Below are positions 52,791 through 62,000 of a stretch of 62,000 nucleotides of DNA, piece by piece. The stretch is taken from NCBI GenBank assembly GCA_015680685.1, contig MNCI01020421.1, forward strand, positions 155,176-217,175, given 5' to 3'. Under the pieces are notes generated by a model, which had not been told where the DNA came from, ran no database searches, and saw only the letters and a list, made by a program, of their open reading frames with translations. A program made the position numbers and the translations under genes. The stretch's first letter is position 1, and every line of letters begins with the position of its first letter. This DNA comes from Gnetum montanum (lineage: Eukaryota > Streptophyta > Gnetopsida > Gnetales > Gnetaceae).

Positions 52791-54423
52791 TGAAACACCA
52801 CAAAATTTTAGGTCTCAACATCTCAACTACAAATTTGGCTAGTGTCAAAATGGTGGCGCTTTATCCAAATTTTTCTAAGTGTTGAGTGTAGTCAGCTCCA
52901 ACTAGCAAATTTGCAAAATTCTTCTAACTGTCAAAATGATGGCACTTTCTAAAAATTTGTCTAAGTGTCAAAACATGGCAAATTTTTGTAAGTGTTGGCC
53001 CTATGATCCCTAGCATAGTCAATGTAGCATGCATCAAGGCCTATTTTGCAAAATTTTCTAAGTGTCAACAATAGTTGCATGAAAATTCTTCTAAGTGGTC
53101 TACTACGCTCTCGCTCTACCTACTATGCTTTAGAGCATAGCTACCGTAGCAGACTTTTTAGTGGCTAGTTTTGCCTAAGTGTCAAGTAAGAAGCTATGTA
53201 GCTAGCTCAACATAGAAGATGCATTTGGTAGATTTTCTAACTCCTGAGGCTACCCCTCCTGCTATGCTCCAGAGCATAGCCAACATAGCAAGAACAAGGA
53301 TTGCAATTTTCACCAAATTCTTGTAAGTGTCCATGCTACATACTATCCCCAGCCAGCATTACATGTTCCACATGTAACATAGGACTAATGTAGCAGCTAA
53401 CATCTCGTGTCCCACATGTAACATAAGATGAGCATAGCAACCAATGTTTTATGTCTCGCATGTAACACAGGACAAGTGTAACGACTAGAGTTAGAAAATT
53501 TTTGAACTTTTCTGGTCACCTCTAAACTTATAAATTTTTTTGAATTTTTCTTGTGGTCCCTCCTACTGCACTACCACATGGCACCCAATCTACATTTTGG
53601 ACTAAACCTAGCCCTATAAATACCCTTGCACCCTAATGTTTTAGGGGTTGTGCTTTCATTTTTCACTAGTTTGGTAGTTGGCACTTTCATTTGGAATTTG
53701 ACATTTCAGCATCTTGGCACTTAGCTCCATGGGCAAATGAGACCTATAGCACACTAGACCAATAGAGGAATATATTTTCACATCACAATCCATTGTAGCC
53801 CTGTTGCAACCCTATAGAACATTGCATAGTATATTGCAGTGGCCAACTTGGTAGACAAAGTTCATCATGGTGAGCATCAGACTTCATGCCCTGACACCAT
53901 TGAGACTATGGCTATGCTTCCACTATGTTTGTTGTACATTGTATGCCTTCTAATATCCTTTTGGAGTTAACTACATTCCTATTTGGGGCTTTGTTCCATT
54001 TCTCTCTATTGTTTCTATTTTTTTGCATTTTTCTTATGTCTTTTTGCACTTTTTTACATGTCTTCATGTTGTACTATGCTCAAGTGGTAGTTTCCATGGG
54101 TTGACACCCTCATTTCAGTCAAAACCCTTGGCACCGCTCGCCTCCATTCCATGGCTACACTCTACACCTACCACCATAAAGCAGTGCTTTAACACTTAGC
54201 ACTATTTCATGTCACTTGAATTTGCATTTTGGCTAACCATGCCACCTCTTAGGTGTACCCACCACCTCAGTTGCACTCAGAAAAGTCCCTATTCAATCGA
54301 TAAGACTATTTAGTGTGCTTTCCCTTTTTTCTCCATCAAGGCCCTCATGCGAATGTAGGGTTAAGGCTATGCATCCATTGATCCCTTAGTGATTCTAGCC
54401 ACTGATTTTTTTTTTTCATTACA
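52791..54423 (+). mobile_element. A2 LTR, 5' LTR of copy 4 (1633 bp)
   Basis: TGAAACACCACAAAATTTTA to TTTTCATTACA, followed after five bases by TGGCTCTAAAAGGAGGGCC. U3 has repeated TTTTTCTAAGTGT and AGAGCATAGCCAA words (52830-53300) and three diverged ATGTAACATAGGACTA repeats (53365-53480). The TATA box is at 53615. Confidence 0.82.
53615..53622 (+). promoter_or_regulatory. TATA box of A2 LTR (52791 copy)
   Basis: CCCTATAAATACCC followed by CCTAATGTTTTAGGGGTT, conserved in all three A2 LTRs. Confidence 0.75.
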
Positions 54424-54428
54424 ATTTT

Positions 54429-54447
54429 TGGCTCTAAAAGGAGGGCC
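54429..54447 (+). other. Primer-binding-site-like motif of A2 copy 4
   Basis: TGGCTCTAAAAGGAGGGCC, five bases after the LTR end at 54423, two changes from the element B motif. Confidence 0.6.
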
Positions 54448-54556
54448 TTACCATTTCCTTCTACATTTTTTGATTGGCACTTAACCAAAACTCTAGATGC
54501 TTTGGAGATCATAGCAACTTCTCAAAGCATAGAAAGCTCTAGTGTAGCACTAGAGT

Positions 54557-54815
54557 TAGCCATTTTTAGCAACTTTCATACTTAGCATTTTTTCTACATT
54601 TTCATATTTAACATTTTTTCTAAATTTTCATACTTAGCCAAAATTTCTATAATTTTACACTTAGTCAATTTTTTTTGTATTTTCCATACTTAGCCATTTG
54701 TTGACATCTTTACACTTATCCATTTTTCTATATTTTTATACTTAGCCATTTTTCTGCTACCAACAAACTTAGTCATTTTTCTATATTTTTCAAAGTTAGC
54801 CATTTTTTTGAAATA
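54557..54815 (+). repeat. Minisatellite in A2 leader, ~27-bp unit, about ten units
   Basis: Consensus near ACTTAGCCATTTTTCTATAT plus TTTTCAT. It is read at about 54558, 54582, 54608, 54634, 54661, 54690, 54716, 54742, 54769 and 54796, with unit length 24-29. Confidence 0.85.
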
Positions 54816-54829
54816 GCAACTCTCATAAC

Positions 54830-56647
54830 CCAACCTATGAACATGAATCTAGATCAACCTTCCACATCTATGTCTAACACATTTGACACCATGATCCATC
54901 CAAAGTGTGCCATATTAAGCCAAAAATAATAAAAAAAAATTTATGCCAAAATCCAAGTAGGATTACCAATGTATCACCTTGACCTAGAGGCAAAACAAGA
55001 TTATGAATGAGTCCACTACGATGGACAGGAGTAAAACTGCTCCTTATTTGACATAATCCCACTCACAGAGTCCTACAACCAGATGTAGTGTCAACTCATC
55101 CATGTAAACAAGCATAATGTAGGAAAAACCTATGAGGAAGCCTCATAGGAAGAAGAAGAAGAGTTCAAGGCCTACTTTGAACATGAGAGCCCCCTCTACA
55201 CTGTCTTTCAATAGCCACTCCCTAGTATAGCCCCTCATTAGTTTGGTCCACCTATCCTCTTCAAGATGGTGACCATGGCAATTTAGCCTTCCATGTAAGA
55301 TACTATTGCATTTTCCCAATCCTATGCTCACACAAGGGCCACCTCCCAATCCCAAATGATTTAGGCATCCCACATCTTTCTTGTCTCATTGGTGCCCACA
55401 ACATCCATCCAATCGACTCATGTGTGGCCCACCTTGGTCACCACATCCATCCCTTAGCTAACACATCAACTAAATCCATCCACTACAATGTTAAACTAGC
55501 AATGTCCATCTACTATGATGTTAAACTAGTCACGTCCATCCACTATACTTTCAAACTAGAAAAACTCCACAACCAATTATTCGACCCTATGCATACAACC
55601 AATGCAAGCAAGCCCAGCCAATGTAACTGGCTAGCACATCCCCAAGCTTGGATCAGGCATTATAGCTGATTAAAATTTTGATAGAGGAGATTAATAAACT
55701 CAAGGCTACCTCCTCTAACACCATCAAGGTGGTGAACTTCTACCAGGATGATCCCATAACTCCTACAGTATCACCTCTAACTCTTCCAACTAGGGTTCTA
55801 CGGCCTCAACTCACCAAGTACAATGGTGGAGAGGATCCCAATGCACACATGGTTATATTTTAACTCAAGTGCCTGCTTCATTAAGCCTAGCCACATTCTA
55901 TCATGTGCATGTTCCCCATGTCACTTAATGAAAATGCCTTAGACTGGTCTTACATGCTACTTAAGGCCTCAATCTCTTCTTTGAAGATCTCATAACCTAG
56001 TTTGTGACATGTTCTAGGTACAACCTAAAGCCTGAAGCAACCCTCAACTAGCTCATACATGTCAAGTAGGGGCCCCTAAAGCCTATGCCAAAATTCCTCT
56101 AATGCTAGAATGCTGAATTGAACAAAATGTATGAACCCCTAGTAGAGATACACCTACTGGCCATCTTCCAGGCTACAATGAATGACATCATTAAGTCAAA
56201 ACTATATTACTTGGTCTCAAAGTCTCTCAGCCAAGCCTTTGCCCAAATGAAGGCCATAGAGGAGGTAGTGCAAGACAGCAATGACCTAACCTACATGGCC
56301 TATAGAAACCAAAATGGATGCAAGCAAAATGCAATAGTGAAAATAGTACCTGTAAGCACAAAAGCAACCAACTACAACTTGATAGCTAAGAAGCCCAAGG
56401 CCCTAGCTCATAAAGCTACCAACTTTGGTATCAACTTGCCTACATTAGCAGGGACTACCCCAAGGTCCAACTTTAAGTGGAAGGATGACTCAAAGTATAC
56501 ACCACTACTAATCTCTAAATTGCTAAAGAAACTATTGAAAGTTGGGCAAATCCAACACAACTGAGTAGCAAAAATTATCTATTAACGACATGATAGGTAC
56601 TATGAACTACTAAGGAACCCTACCTTAGTAATATCAAATGAGCTCTC
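54830..56647 (+). pseudogene. gag: gag of A2 copy 4, first part (broken)
   Basis: It starts near MNMNLDQPSTSMSNTFDTMI (~54841). The core frame 55678-55863 reads MIEEINKLKATSSNTIKVVN, FYQDDPITPTVSPLTLPTRV and LRPQLTKYNGGEDPNAHMVI. Then MSLNENALDWSYMLLKASIS follows after a shift, and frame 56118-56564 has IIKSKLYYLVSKSLSQAFAQ and LLKKLLKVGQIQHN. A short field of CCATCCACTA(C/T)AATGTTAAACTAG repeats lies at 55475-55560. Stops are frequent. At 56647 a solo LTR interrupts it. Confidence 0.75.
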
Positions 56648-58203
56648 TGTAATGACTAAAAATTTTAGTGGCTAGAATCATTGAGGGATAAATAGATGCA
56701 TAGCCTTAAACCTACCTTTGAATGAGGGATGTGTTGTAAACAAAAATGAAGCATCCTAAATAGTCTTGTTAATAGAATAGGAACTTTGTTGGCTGCAACC
56801 AAGGTAGTGGATGCAAACATGGGGTTGAATGGTTAGCCAAAATTCAAAACTAAGTGACATGAAACAATGCTAAGTATCAAACTGATGTTTTGTGGTGCTA
56901 AGTGTAGAGTATAGCAATAGATTGGGGGTGAGTAGAGCCAAGGGTTTTCACTAAAATGAGGGTGTCAACCTATGGAGACTACCACCCAAGTGTAGTACAA
57001 CTAGAAAAATCAAAGAAAATGCTAGAAAAAAGAGAGAGAAATGGAACAACACCTCATATGGAAACATAGTTAACTCCAAAAGGATCCTAGAAGGTATATA
57101 ATGTACAACAAGCATAGTCAAGGCATAGTCATAATCTCAATGGTGTTGAGCCATGAAGTCTAGCTCTCACTATGATGAACCATGCTAGTCGGGTTGGCCA
57201 CCACATGTACTGTGTACTGTTCTATAGGGCTATAATGGGGTCCATAGTATACCATATGGTGTAGGGATATGATGGGGCCATAGTGTATTACATGGTGTAG
57301 GGATGCCTGTCTACCAATGTGTGTGCTCTAGGTCTCATTCATCTATGGAGCTAAGTGCCAAGATGCCAAGATGCCAAGATGCCAAAATGAAAGTACCAAC
57401 TACCAACTCCATGAAAAATGAAATCCCCCATAAAACATTGGGGTATAGGAGTATTTATAGGGATAGGGTTAGCCAAAAATGTGGATCAGAAACCATGTGG
57501 CAGTGTGATAGGTAGAACCATAAGAAAAATTCAAAAATTTTCTAACTTTGATTGCTATGATCATCCTGTGTTACGTGCAAGACATGAGACACTAACTGCT
57601 ATGCTTGTCCTATGTTACGTGTAGGACATGGGATGCTACCCAAGGATAAGGTGTAGCATGGACACTTAGAAGAATCTAGTGAAGACTGTAATCCTTGTTC
57701 TTGCTACACTAGCTATGCTCTAGAGTGTAGTAGGAGGGGTAGTTTTAGGAGCTAGAAAATCTACCAAATGCCTCTTCCATGTTGAGCTAGCTTGATAGCT
57801 TTTGACTTGAAACTTAGGCAAAACTTGTTACTAAAATGTGTGATATGCTAGATATGCTCTAGAGCATAGTAGGTAGAGTGAGAATGTAGCAAAATACTTA
57901 GAAAACCTTTTTATGCAACTGCCTATGACACTTGGAAAATTATGCAAAATAGGCCTTGATGCATGCTATGTTGGCTACACTGGGGAGTGTAGCACCAACA
58001 CTTAGAAAATTTTTTCAAGTTTTGACCCATAGAAAAATTTGTAGAAAGTGCCATCATTCTAACACTTAGAAGAAATTTGCAAATCTGGTAGTTGTAGCTA
58101 ACTACACTCAACACTTAGAAAATTTTTGGTAAAGTGCCACTACTTTTACACTTAGCAAAATCTATAGTCGAGATGGTGAGACTTGAAATTTTGTAGTGTT
58201 TCA
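56648..58203 (-). mobile_element. Solo A2 LTR on the minus strand (1556 bp)
   Basis: The minus strand starts TGAAACACTACAAAATTTCA (58203) and ends AGTCATTACA (56648). It aligns with the A2 LTRs at 20721 and 52791; its TATA box is the complement of 57452-57459. No internal region is attached: A2 gag continues on both sides (...CAAATGAGCTCTC and CCATCAATCCCACAACACTTC). I see no clean target duplication. A CAAGATGC triplet repeat lies near 57358. Confidence 0.82.
57452..57459 (-). promoter_or_regulatory. TATA box of the minus-strand solo A2 LTR
   Basis: TATTTATA on plus, TATAAATA on minus, in the CCCTATAAATAC context of the other A2 LTRs. Confidence 0.7.
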
Positions 58204-58863
58204 CCATCAATCCCACAACACTTCAAGTTGGACTAGTACTGTCATTACCACTAGTATTTTGTTCATAGTATGAACAACTATTGTGCTTTGTAGGATTACC
58301 TACAAAGAATGATAGAACATGGCCAACTGGAAGTTGATGCACCAAGCCAATCTAATGCAGACAACACTCCCTATGTCATAAACACCACCAACATTAGTGG
58401 CAAGTCTAAATCTATGAAACAACCTTTTGTGATCCATGTGCCTTCGAGCAAGGCATGGATCCCATTAACCTCCACAAGCAAGAGGCCCCCTTTTGTTATC
58501 AAAGTACCACCTTAGGCACCCACAACACCCTTTGTCATCAAGGTTCCAAAAAAACCATCCGCTAAGATGTTAAATTGGCATGATTTAGCAACAAAAATTG
58601 CTAAGAAATCTTTCATCATTAAGGTCCCACAATGAACTGGCCTTACAAAAGCTCCTAAACCACCATTTTTCATAATGGTGCCACAACGTGATGGCCCCTC
58701 ACCTATCCAAATCCCAATAGTGGGCAATGTCTTGGTCCCTCCTCCTTCAAGGGTTGATCCCATTAGGAACCTAGGTAGGCCTACCAAAGGGTAATGCAAG
58801 AGGATGAACATGCACATCATAATCCCCATGGATGAAGCAAATTCCATGACTAGAAACTAACAA
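58204..58863 (+). pseudogene. gag tail of A2 copy 4 with five PFVIKVP boxes
   Basis: The frame gives HFKLDWYCHYHQYFVHSMNN, a decayed gag box, then MIEHGQLEVDAPSQSNADNT (58309). The repeated boxes follow: QPFVIHVP (58423), PPFVIKVP (58489), TPFVIKVP (58528), KSFIIKVP (58609) and PPFFIMVP (58663), separated by Pro/Ser/Thr/Lys-rich spacers. It ends with RNLGRPTKG-like codons shared with copy 2 (~17650). Only a few stops interrupt this part. It stops at the B-type solo LTR and resumes at 61544. Confidence 0.72.
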
Positions 58864-58868
58864 CTAAA
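58864..58868 (+). repeat. Left target-site duplication CTAAA
   Basis: CTAAA directly before TGTTGGCACA; its exact partner is at 61544-61548. Confidence 0.9.
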
Positions 58869-59379
58869 TGTTGGCACATTTGGTCATTTCATGGAGCAGG
58901 CTAGTAAGGTTAAATTGGTTAAAAGTTCTTGGAGGAGTGGCTAAAATTTGGGTTTGAGAGGGAAAAGAATAAGTAGCATTTTTTTCTACTTTATAAAAAA
59001 TGTGTTCCTATACATAGTGGGATTATGGAAGAAGCCCAATTTACCATTTATATGATATAAAGATATAACAAATCAGAGGGTATCTTAAGTAAAATTTACG
59101 TTGTATCCATTTTATTCTGGAAAGCAACCTCTGCAGTAACACAAATTCAGCAGGACAATTCATATTTTGATGGAAAGGGTTCCAGAGTCTTTGTTCCACC
59201 TTACTTTCAAATTATAAATTTATCATTTAAATTTTTAAAGGTAACATAAACTATTCCTGTTTCCAAAAATCAAAATTCATCGTGTTCCAGAAAATCAAAA
59301 TTCCCAGAGAACCGTGAGCCCAAGATCTGTTCCCAGTGCTGAGCCCTCTGATTATGAACTGCACCGGATGAAGGTTCAT

Positions 59380-60150
59380 ACTGTTTCTAAGCGCCATGCC
59401 ACGTAATTCAGAGAAGTTGTTTTCAAAAAAAAGAAAAAGAGAAGCAGACATCAACATTTCATTTTTTTTGGGGACCATAAGCAGCGTTGTCCGCTGCCTG
59501 TGCAAACAAAAATACAAAAACCTCCGCACGAGTAGGGTAACCAAACCGTATTGATTTCTACACCACACGAGTCAATACCAAGGGCTTGCTCCACTGCATG
59601 ATAGTCGCCACATCGGTGGAGGACAAATGGCATGGAACGGGCGAAAAGAGACAACAACCGTGGTAGGCGGATGAATGGCGACAGCAAAAGAAGAAAGGTA
59701 GTGGTCTCTGTCGCGCGCGGGGCCATGGCCTCGGCCACATCTAGATCTAGCCGAGGGTTGCTGTGGGCGACTTGAGGGAGATGAGGGCTGCGATGACGGC
59801 AGCGGCACCAACACAACACATGGTCGCGGCGGAGGACAAGGAAGACAGTTGCGAAATTTTCAGTTTTAGGTTCCACCTCCAACCTTGCCAAACAGGCCTG
59901 GGTTTTCTGAAAAAATGCATTTCAAAATTTTTCCAGGTGGTTAAAAAATGGCAATCATAAGTTTACTCACCCTGGAACCTGCAATCTGAAAATAGTAGCC
60001 ATGCCCGATATCGATGCCTCCGATGTCGCATACCAATCCATGAAATAAGGCAGTAGAGACACAAAGGCACAACAAGACAGGTGTCAAGAGATATTTTGGA
60101 CCGATGCTGGTAAACCGGAGTTGCAGTTCATCAAATAAAAGTGTAAAATA
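59380..60150 (-). other. GC-rich, CpG-rich block in the solo LTR, possible captured host fragment
   Basis: Base composition and CpG density (GTCGCGCGCGGGGCCATGGC near 59711) stand far above everything around it. On the minus strand an exon-like stretch ATGGATTGGTATGCGACATC (from ~60044) runs to a consensus splice donor CAGG/GTGAGT (59971/59970). A TTTTTTCAG acceptor (59907) follows, and then a 146-codon frame that is open from 59891 to 59451. The 64-nt candidate intron is short for a plant. I do not recognise the product and do not claim a functional gene; an unrelated GC-rich insertion is the alternative. Confidence 0.45.
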
Positions 60151-60153
60151 ATC

Positions 60154-61015
60154 NNNNNNNNNNNNNNNNNNNNNNNNNNNNNNNNNNNNNNNNNNNNNNN
60201 NNNNNNNNNNNNNNNNNNNNNNNNNNNNNNNNNNNNNNNNNNNNNNNNNNNNNNNNNNNNNNNNNNNNNNNNNNNNNNNNNNNNNNNNNNNNNNNNNNNN
60301 NNNNNNNNNNNNNNNNNNNNNNNNNNNNNNNNNNNNNNNNNNNNNNNNNNNNNNNNNNNNNNNNNNNNNNNNNNNNNNNNNNNNNNNNNNNNNNNNNNNN
60401 NNNNNNNNNNNNNNNNNNNNNNNNNNNNNNNNNNNNNNNNNNNNNNNNNNNNNNNNNNNNNNNNNNNNNNNNNNNNNNNNNNNNNNNNNNNNNNNNNNNN
60501 NNNNNNNNNNNNNNNNNNNNNNNNNNNNNNNNNNNNNNNNNNNNNNNNNNNNNNNNNNNNNNNNNNNNNNNNNNNNNNNNNNNNNNNNNNNNNNNNNNNN
60601 NNNNNNNNNNNNNNNNNNNNNNNNNNNNNNNNNNNNNNNNNNNNNNNNNNNNNNNNNNNNNNNNNNNNNNNNNNNNNNNNNNNNNNNNNNNNNNNNNNNN
60701 NNNNNNNNNNNNNNNNNNNNNNNNNNNNNNNNNNNNNNNNNNNNNNNNNNNNNNNNNNNNNNNNNNNNNNNNNNNNNNNNNNNNNNNNNNNNNNNNNNNN
60801 NNNNNNNNNNNNNNNNNNNNNNNNNNNNNNNNNNNNNNNNNNNNNNNNNNNNNNNNNNNNNNNNNNNNNNNNNNNNNNNNNNNNNNNNNNNNNNNNNNNN
60901 NNNNNNNNNNNNNNNNNNNNNNNNNNNNNNNNNNNNNNNNNNNNNNNNNNNNNNNNNNNNNNNNNNNNNNNNNNNNNNNNNNNNNNNNNNNNNNNNNNNN
61001 NNNNNNNNNNNNNNN
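60154..61015. other. Assembly gap (862 N)
   Basis: Run of undetermined bases inside the solo LTR. The long open frame over it is an artefact. Confidence 0.99.
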
Positions 61016-61543
61016 CGGACCGGAATAGCTTCTTTTTATCTTTAAAGTGAATTCTCGTGGTNTCATTTTACCTTGTTTAAATATTTGAGGTCCACACAAA
61101 TCTGCTTTCTTTTCTTTTCTATTTATTTCCATCGAATCTTGCTCTATTTCTAGTTTTCTTGTGGAACTATCTCTTTCTTTGGGGAAAATTAGGAGTAGAT
61201 GGTGGAGTTGTGCTCAAATGTTTTTGCAAAATTTTATTTGTTATAAGTAGGTATTATAAGGACCACGTAGACTAGGCAGTTGAACTAAATAGGAAATTTT
61301 CAATAACTCATAGTACTTGGCAAAGTTGGCTGAATCTCTTTAAAGTAAGTCATTTGTAGTTCACACACAATGCAATTGTTACATTTTACACAACCACACG
61401 CCGCAACGGCACACACACATACTCACACTAACTACTGAGTTTATTTGGAGGTATGTAGGCCTTGGTGTTGCCAGAGACCAATAGGCACCTAAATCGTGTT
61501 CGAGGACACTCGTTGGCGGTCGCGTCCCAAATGGTCGCCAACA

Positions 61544-61548
61544 CTAAA
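61544..61548 (+). repeat. Right target-site duplication CTAAA
   Basis: Directly after GCCAACA, an exact copy of 58864-58868. Confidence 0.9.
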
Positions 61549-62000
61549 CATTAGGGCCCCTGCCCCCAAGCCCAAGTCCACTCTATAAGAGATCTATCTC
61601 TCCAGATGCATGAAGGAAGTCAAGGCCAACATAGTGGTTAATGACAAAGACTTCGTAGCTACACTAACCTAGGTGAAATAAATGCTGAAGAAAAAAAGAA
61701 ACACACTGTTGAGCTTATATGACCTAGTCATGACCTCATCTACCCACCAAGAAGCACTAGCCCAGATGTTGGCCTCCATTCCTCTTATGGAGGTCATCGC
61801 TATAAATGAGAATACCATCTATGTAGAAATATTACCTCCTTTGACATAGGAATCAAGCTTAACATCCCTAGTGTTTCATGATGATGTAGTCAAGTTTAAT
61901 CCCAAATGAGGGGAGGTCACTATAGCTCCACTATCCATTAGCATATGTTTTGGGTAGTGCACTATCTATAGAGTGCATGTTGATGATCGCGCAGTAACAA
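61549..62000 (+). pseudogene. A2 copy 4 linker and start of protease (runs off the window)
   Basis: It aligns with 17800-18270: CCCAAGTCCACTCTATAAGA, then MKEVKANIVVNDKDFVATLT-like codons, LLSLYDLVMTSSTHQEALAQ and MLASIPLMEVIAINENTI. It ends YRVHVDDRAVT at the right edge, the start of the retropepsin active site (DDR in place of DDG). Stops are present (61672, 61909). It continues the gag tail at 58204-58863 across the solo LTR. Confidence 0.72.

Larger units (their letters stand above)
58869..61543 (+). mobile_element. Solo LTR of a B-type element, with perfect target duplication
   Basis: It starts TGTTGGCACATTTGGTCATT and ends GGTCGCCAACA. The first ~40 bp and the part after the gap (61016-61543) match the LTRs of B. 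The 58910-60153 part does not, so U3 is different. It includes a GC- and CpG-rich foreign block (59380-60150) and an 862-base gap. No internal region is present and CTAAA flanks it exactly, so it formed by LTR-LTR recombination. The single N at 61062 hides ~220 bp that the 3' LTR of B has (50297-50517). Confidence 0.88.

Noticed and set aside
54557-54815. CRISPR-like 27-bp repeats
   Set aside because: Units are directly adjacent with no spacers, and are diverged: a minisatellite.
59451-59891. Functional host gene on the minus strand
   Set aside because: It lies inside a solo LTR, no domain is recognisable, overlapping frames in other phases are equally open because of GC content, and the candidate intron is only 64 nt.
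60131-61132. 333-codon open frame on the minus strand
   Set aside because: It is open only because it covers the 862-base N gap; the real flanks carry no recognisable motif.

Overview
This window looks like intergenic DNA from a large, repeat-rich plant genome. I found no intact host gene, no rRNA or tRNA gene and no prokaryotic signal. Nearly everything is decayed Ty3/gypsy LTR-retrotransposon sequence, nested several levels deep. The old insertions, slow loss, long LTRs and CpG-poor old layers would fit a gymnosperm or another giant-genome seed plant, but that is an inference. The sequence does not name the species.

Layout. (1) 1-2485: 5' part of a minus-strand gypsy element: gag start, a tRNA-Asp-type primer site at 1051-1068, and a 1.4 kb LTR whose two ends are ~340 bp inverted copies of each other. 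It has cut off a plus-strand family I call A1. (2) 2486-52790: A1 copies in head-to-tail order that share LTRs: copy 0 internal part (2486-4498), LTR (4499-5965), copy 1 (5966-13490), LTR (13497-~14922), copy 3 leader (to ~15960), copy 3 gag-protease (22373-25440), 3' region with minus-strand coding traces (to ~29990), a 192-bp tandem array (32.7-34.6 kb), pol remains (35.2-38.3 kb and 51.0-51.3 kb), and a truncated LTR (52508-52790). (3) A related subfamily, A2, interrupts A1 twice: ~15961-22372 (no 5' LTR seen) and 52791 to the window end. (4) A third family, B, occupies 38327-50996 as a two-LTR element (near-perfect TAGAC/TAGAT target duplication) inside the A1 integrase. A relative of B forms a solo LTR at 58869-61543 with a perfect CTAAA duplication inside A2. 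A solo minus-strand A2 LTR lies at 56648-58203.

How the parts work. A and B both look like Tat-type gypsy elements with two RNase H domains, but the domain order differs. A has RT, RNase H, plant-type second RNase H (aRH), integrase. B has protease, aRH, RT, RNase H, integrase. A1, A2 and B share a primer-site-like motif (TGGCTCTAGAAGGAGGGCC type) just after the 5' LTR. The coding regions of the A copies carry many stops and frameshifts and several lost catalytic residues. B keeps its catalytic residues better but is also broken.

Most notable: LTRs with 340-bp inverted ends and a five-copy GATATC cluster next to the TATA box; a host-gene fragment resembling the chloroplast DUF760/UV-B-induced family inside both LTRs of B; a second, GC- and CpG-rich foreign insert in the B-type solo LTR; the aRH-before-RT domain order; a repeated PFVIKVP peptide in the gag tail of family A; the 192-bp array with a CATGCA motif in many units; and assembly faults around isolated single N bases, including swapped contig order at 41.2-41.5 kb.
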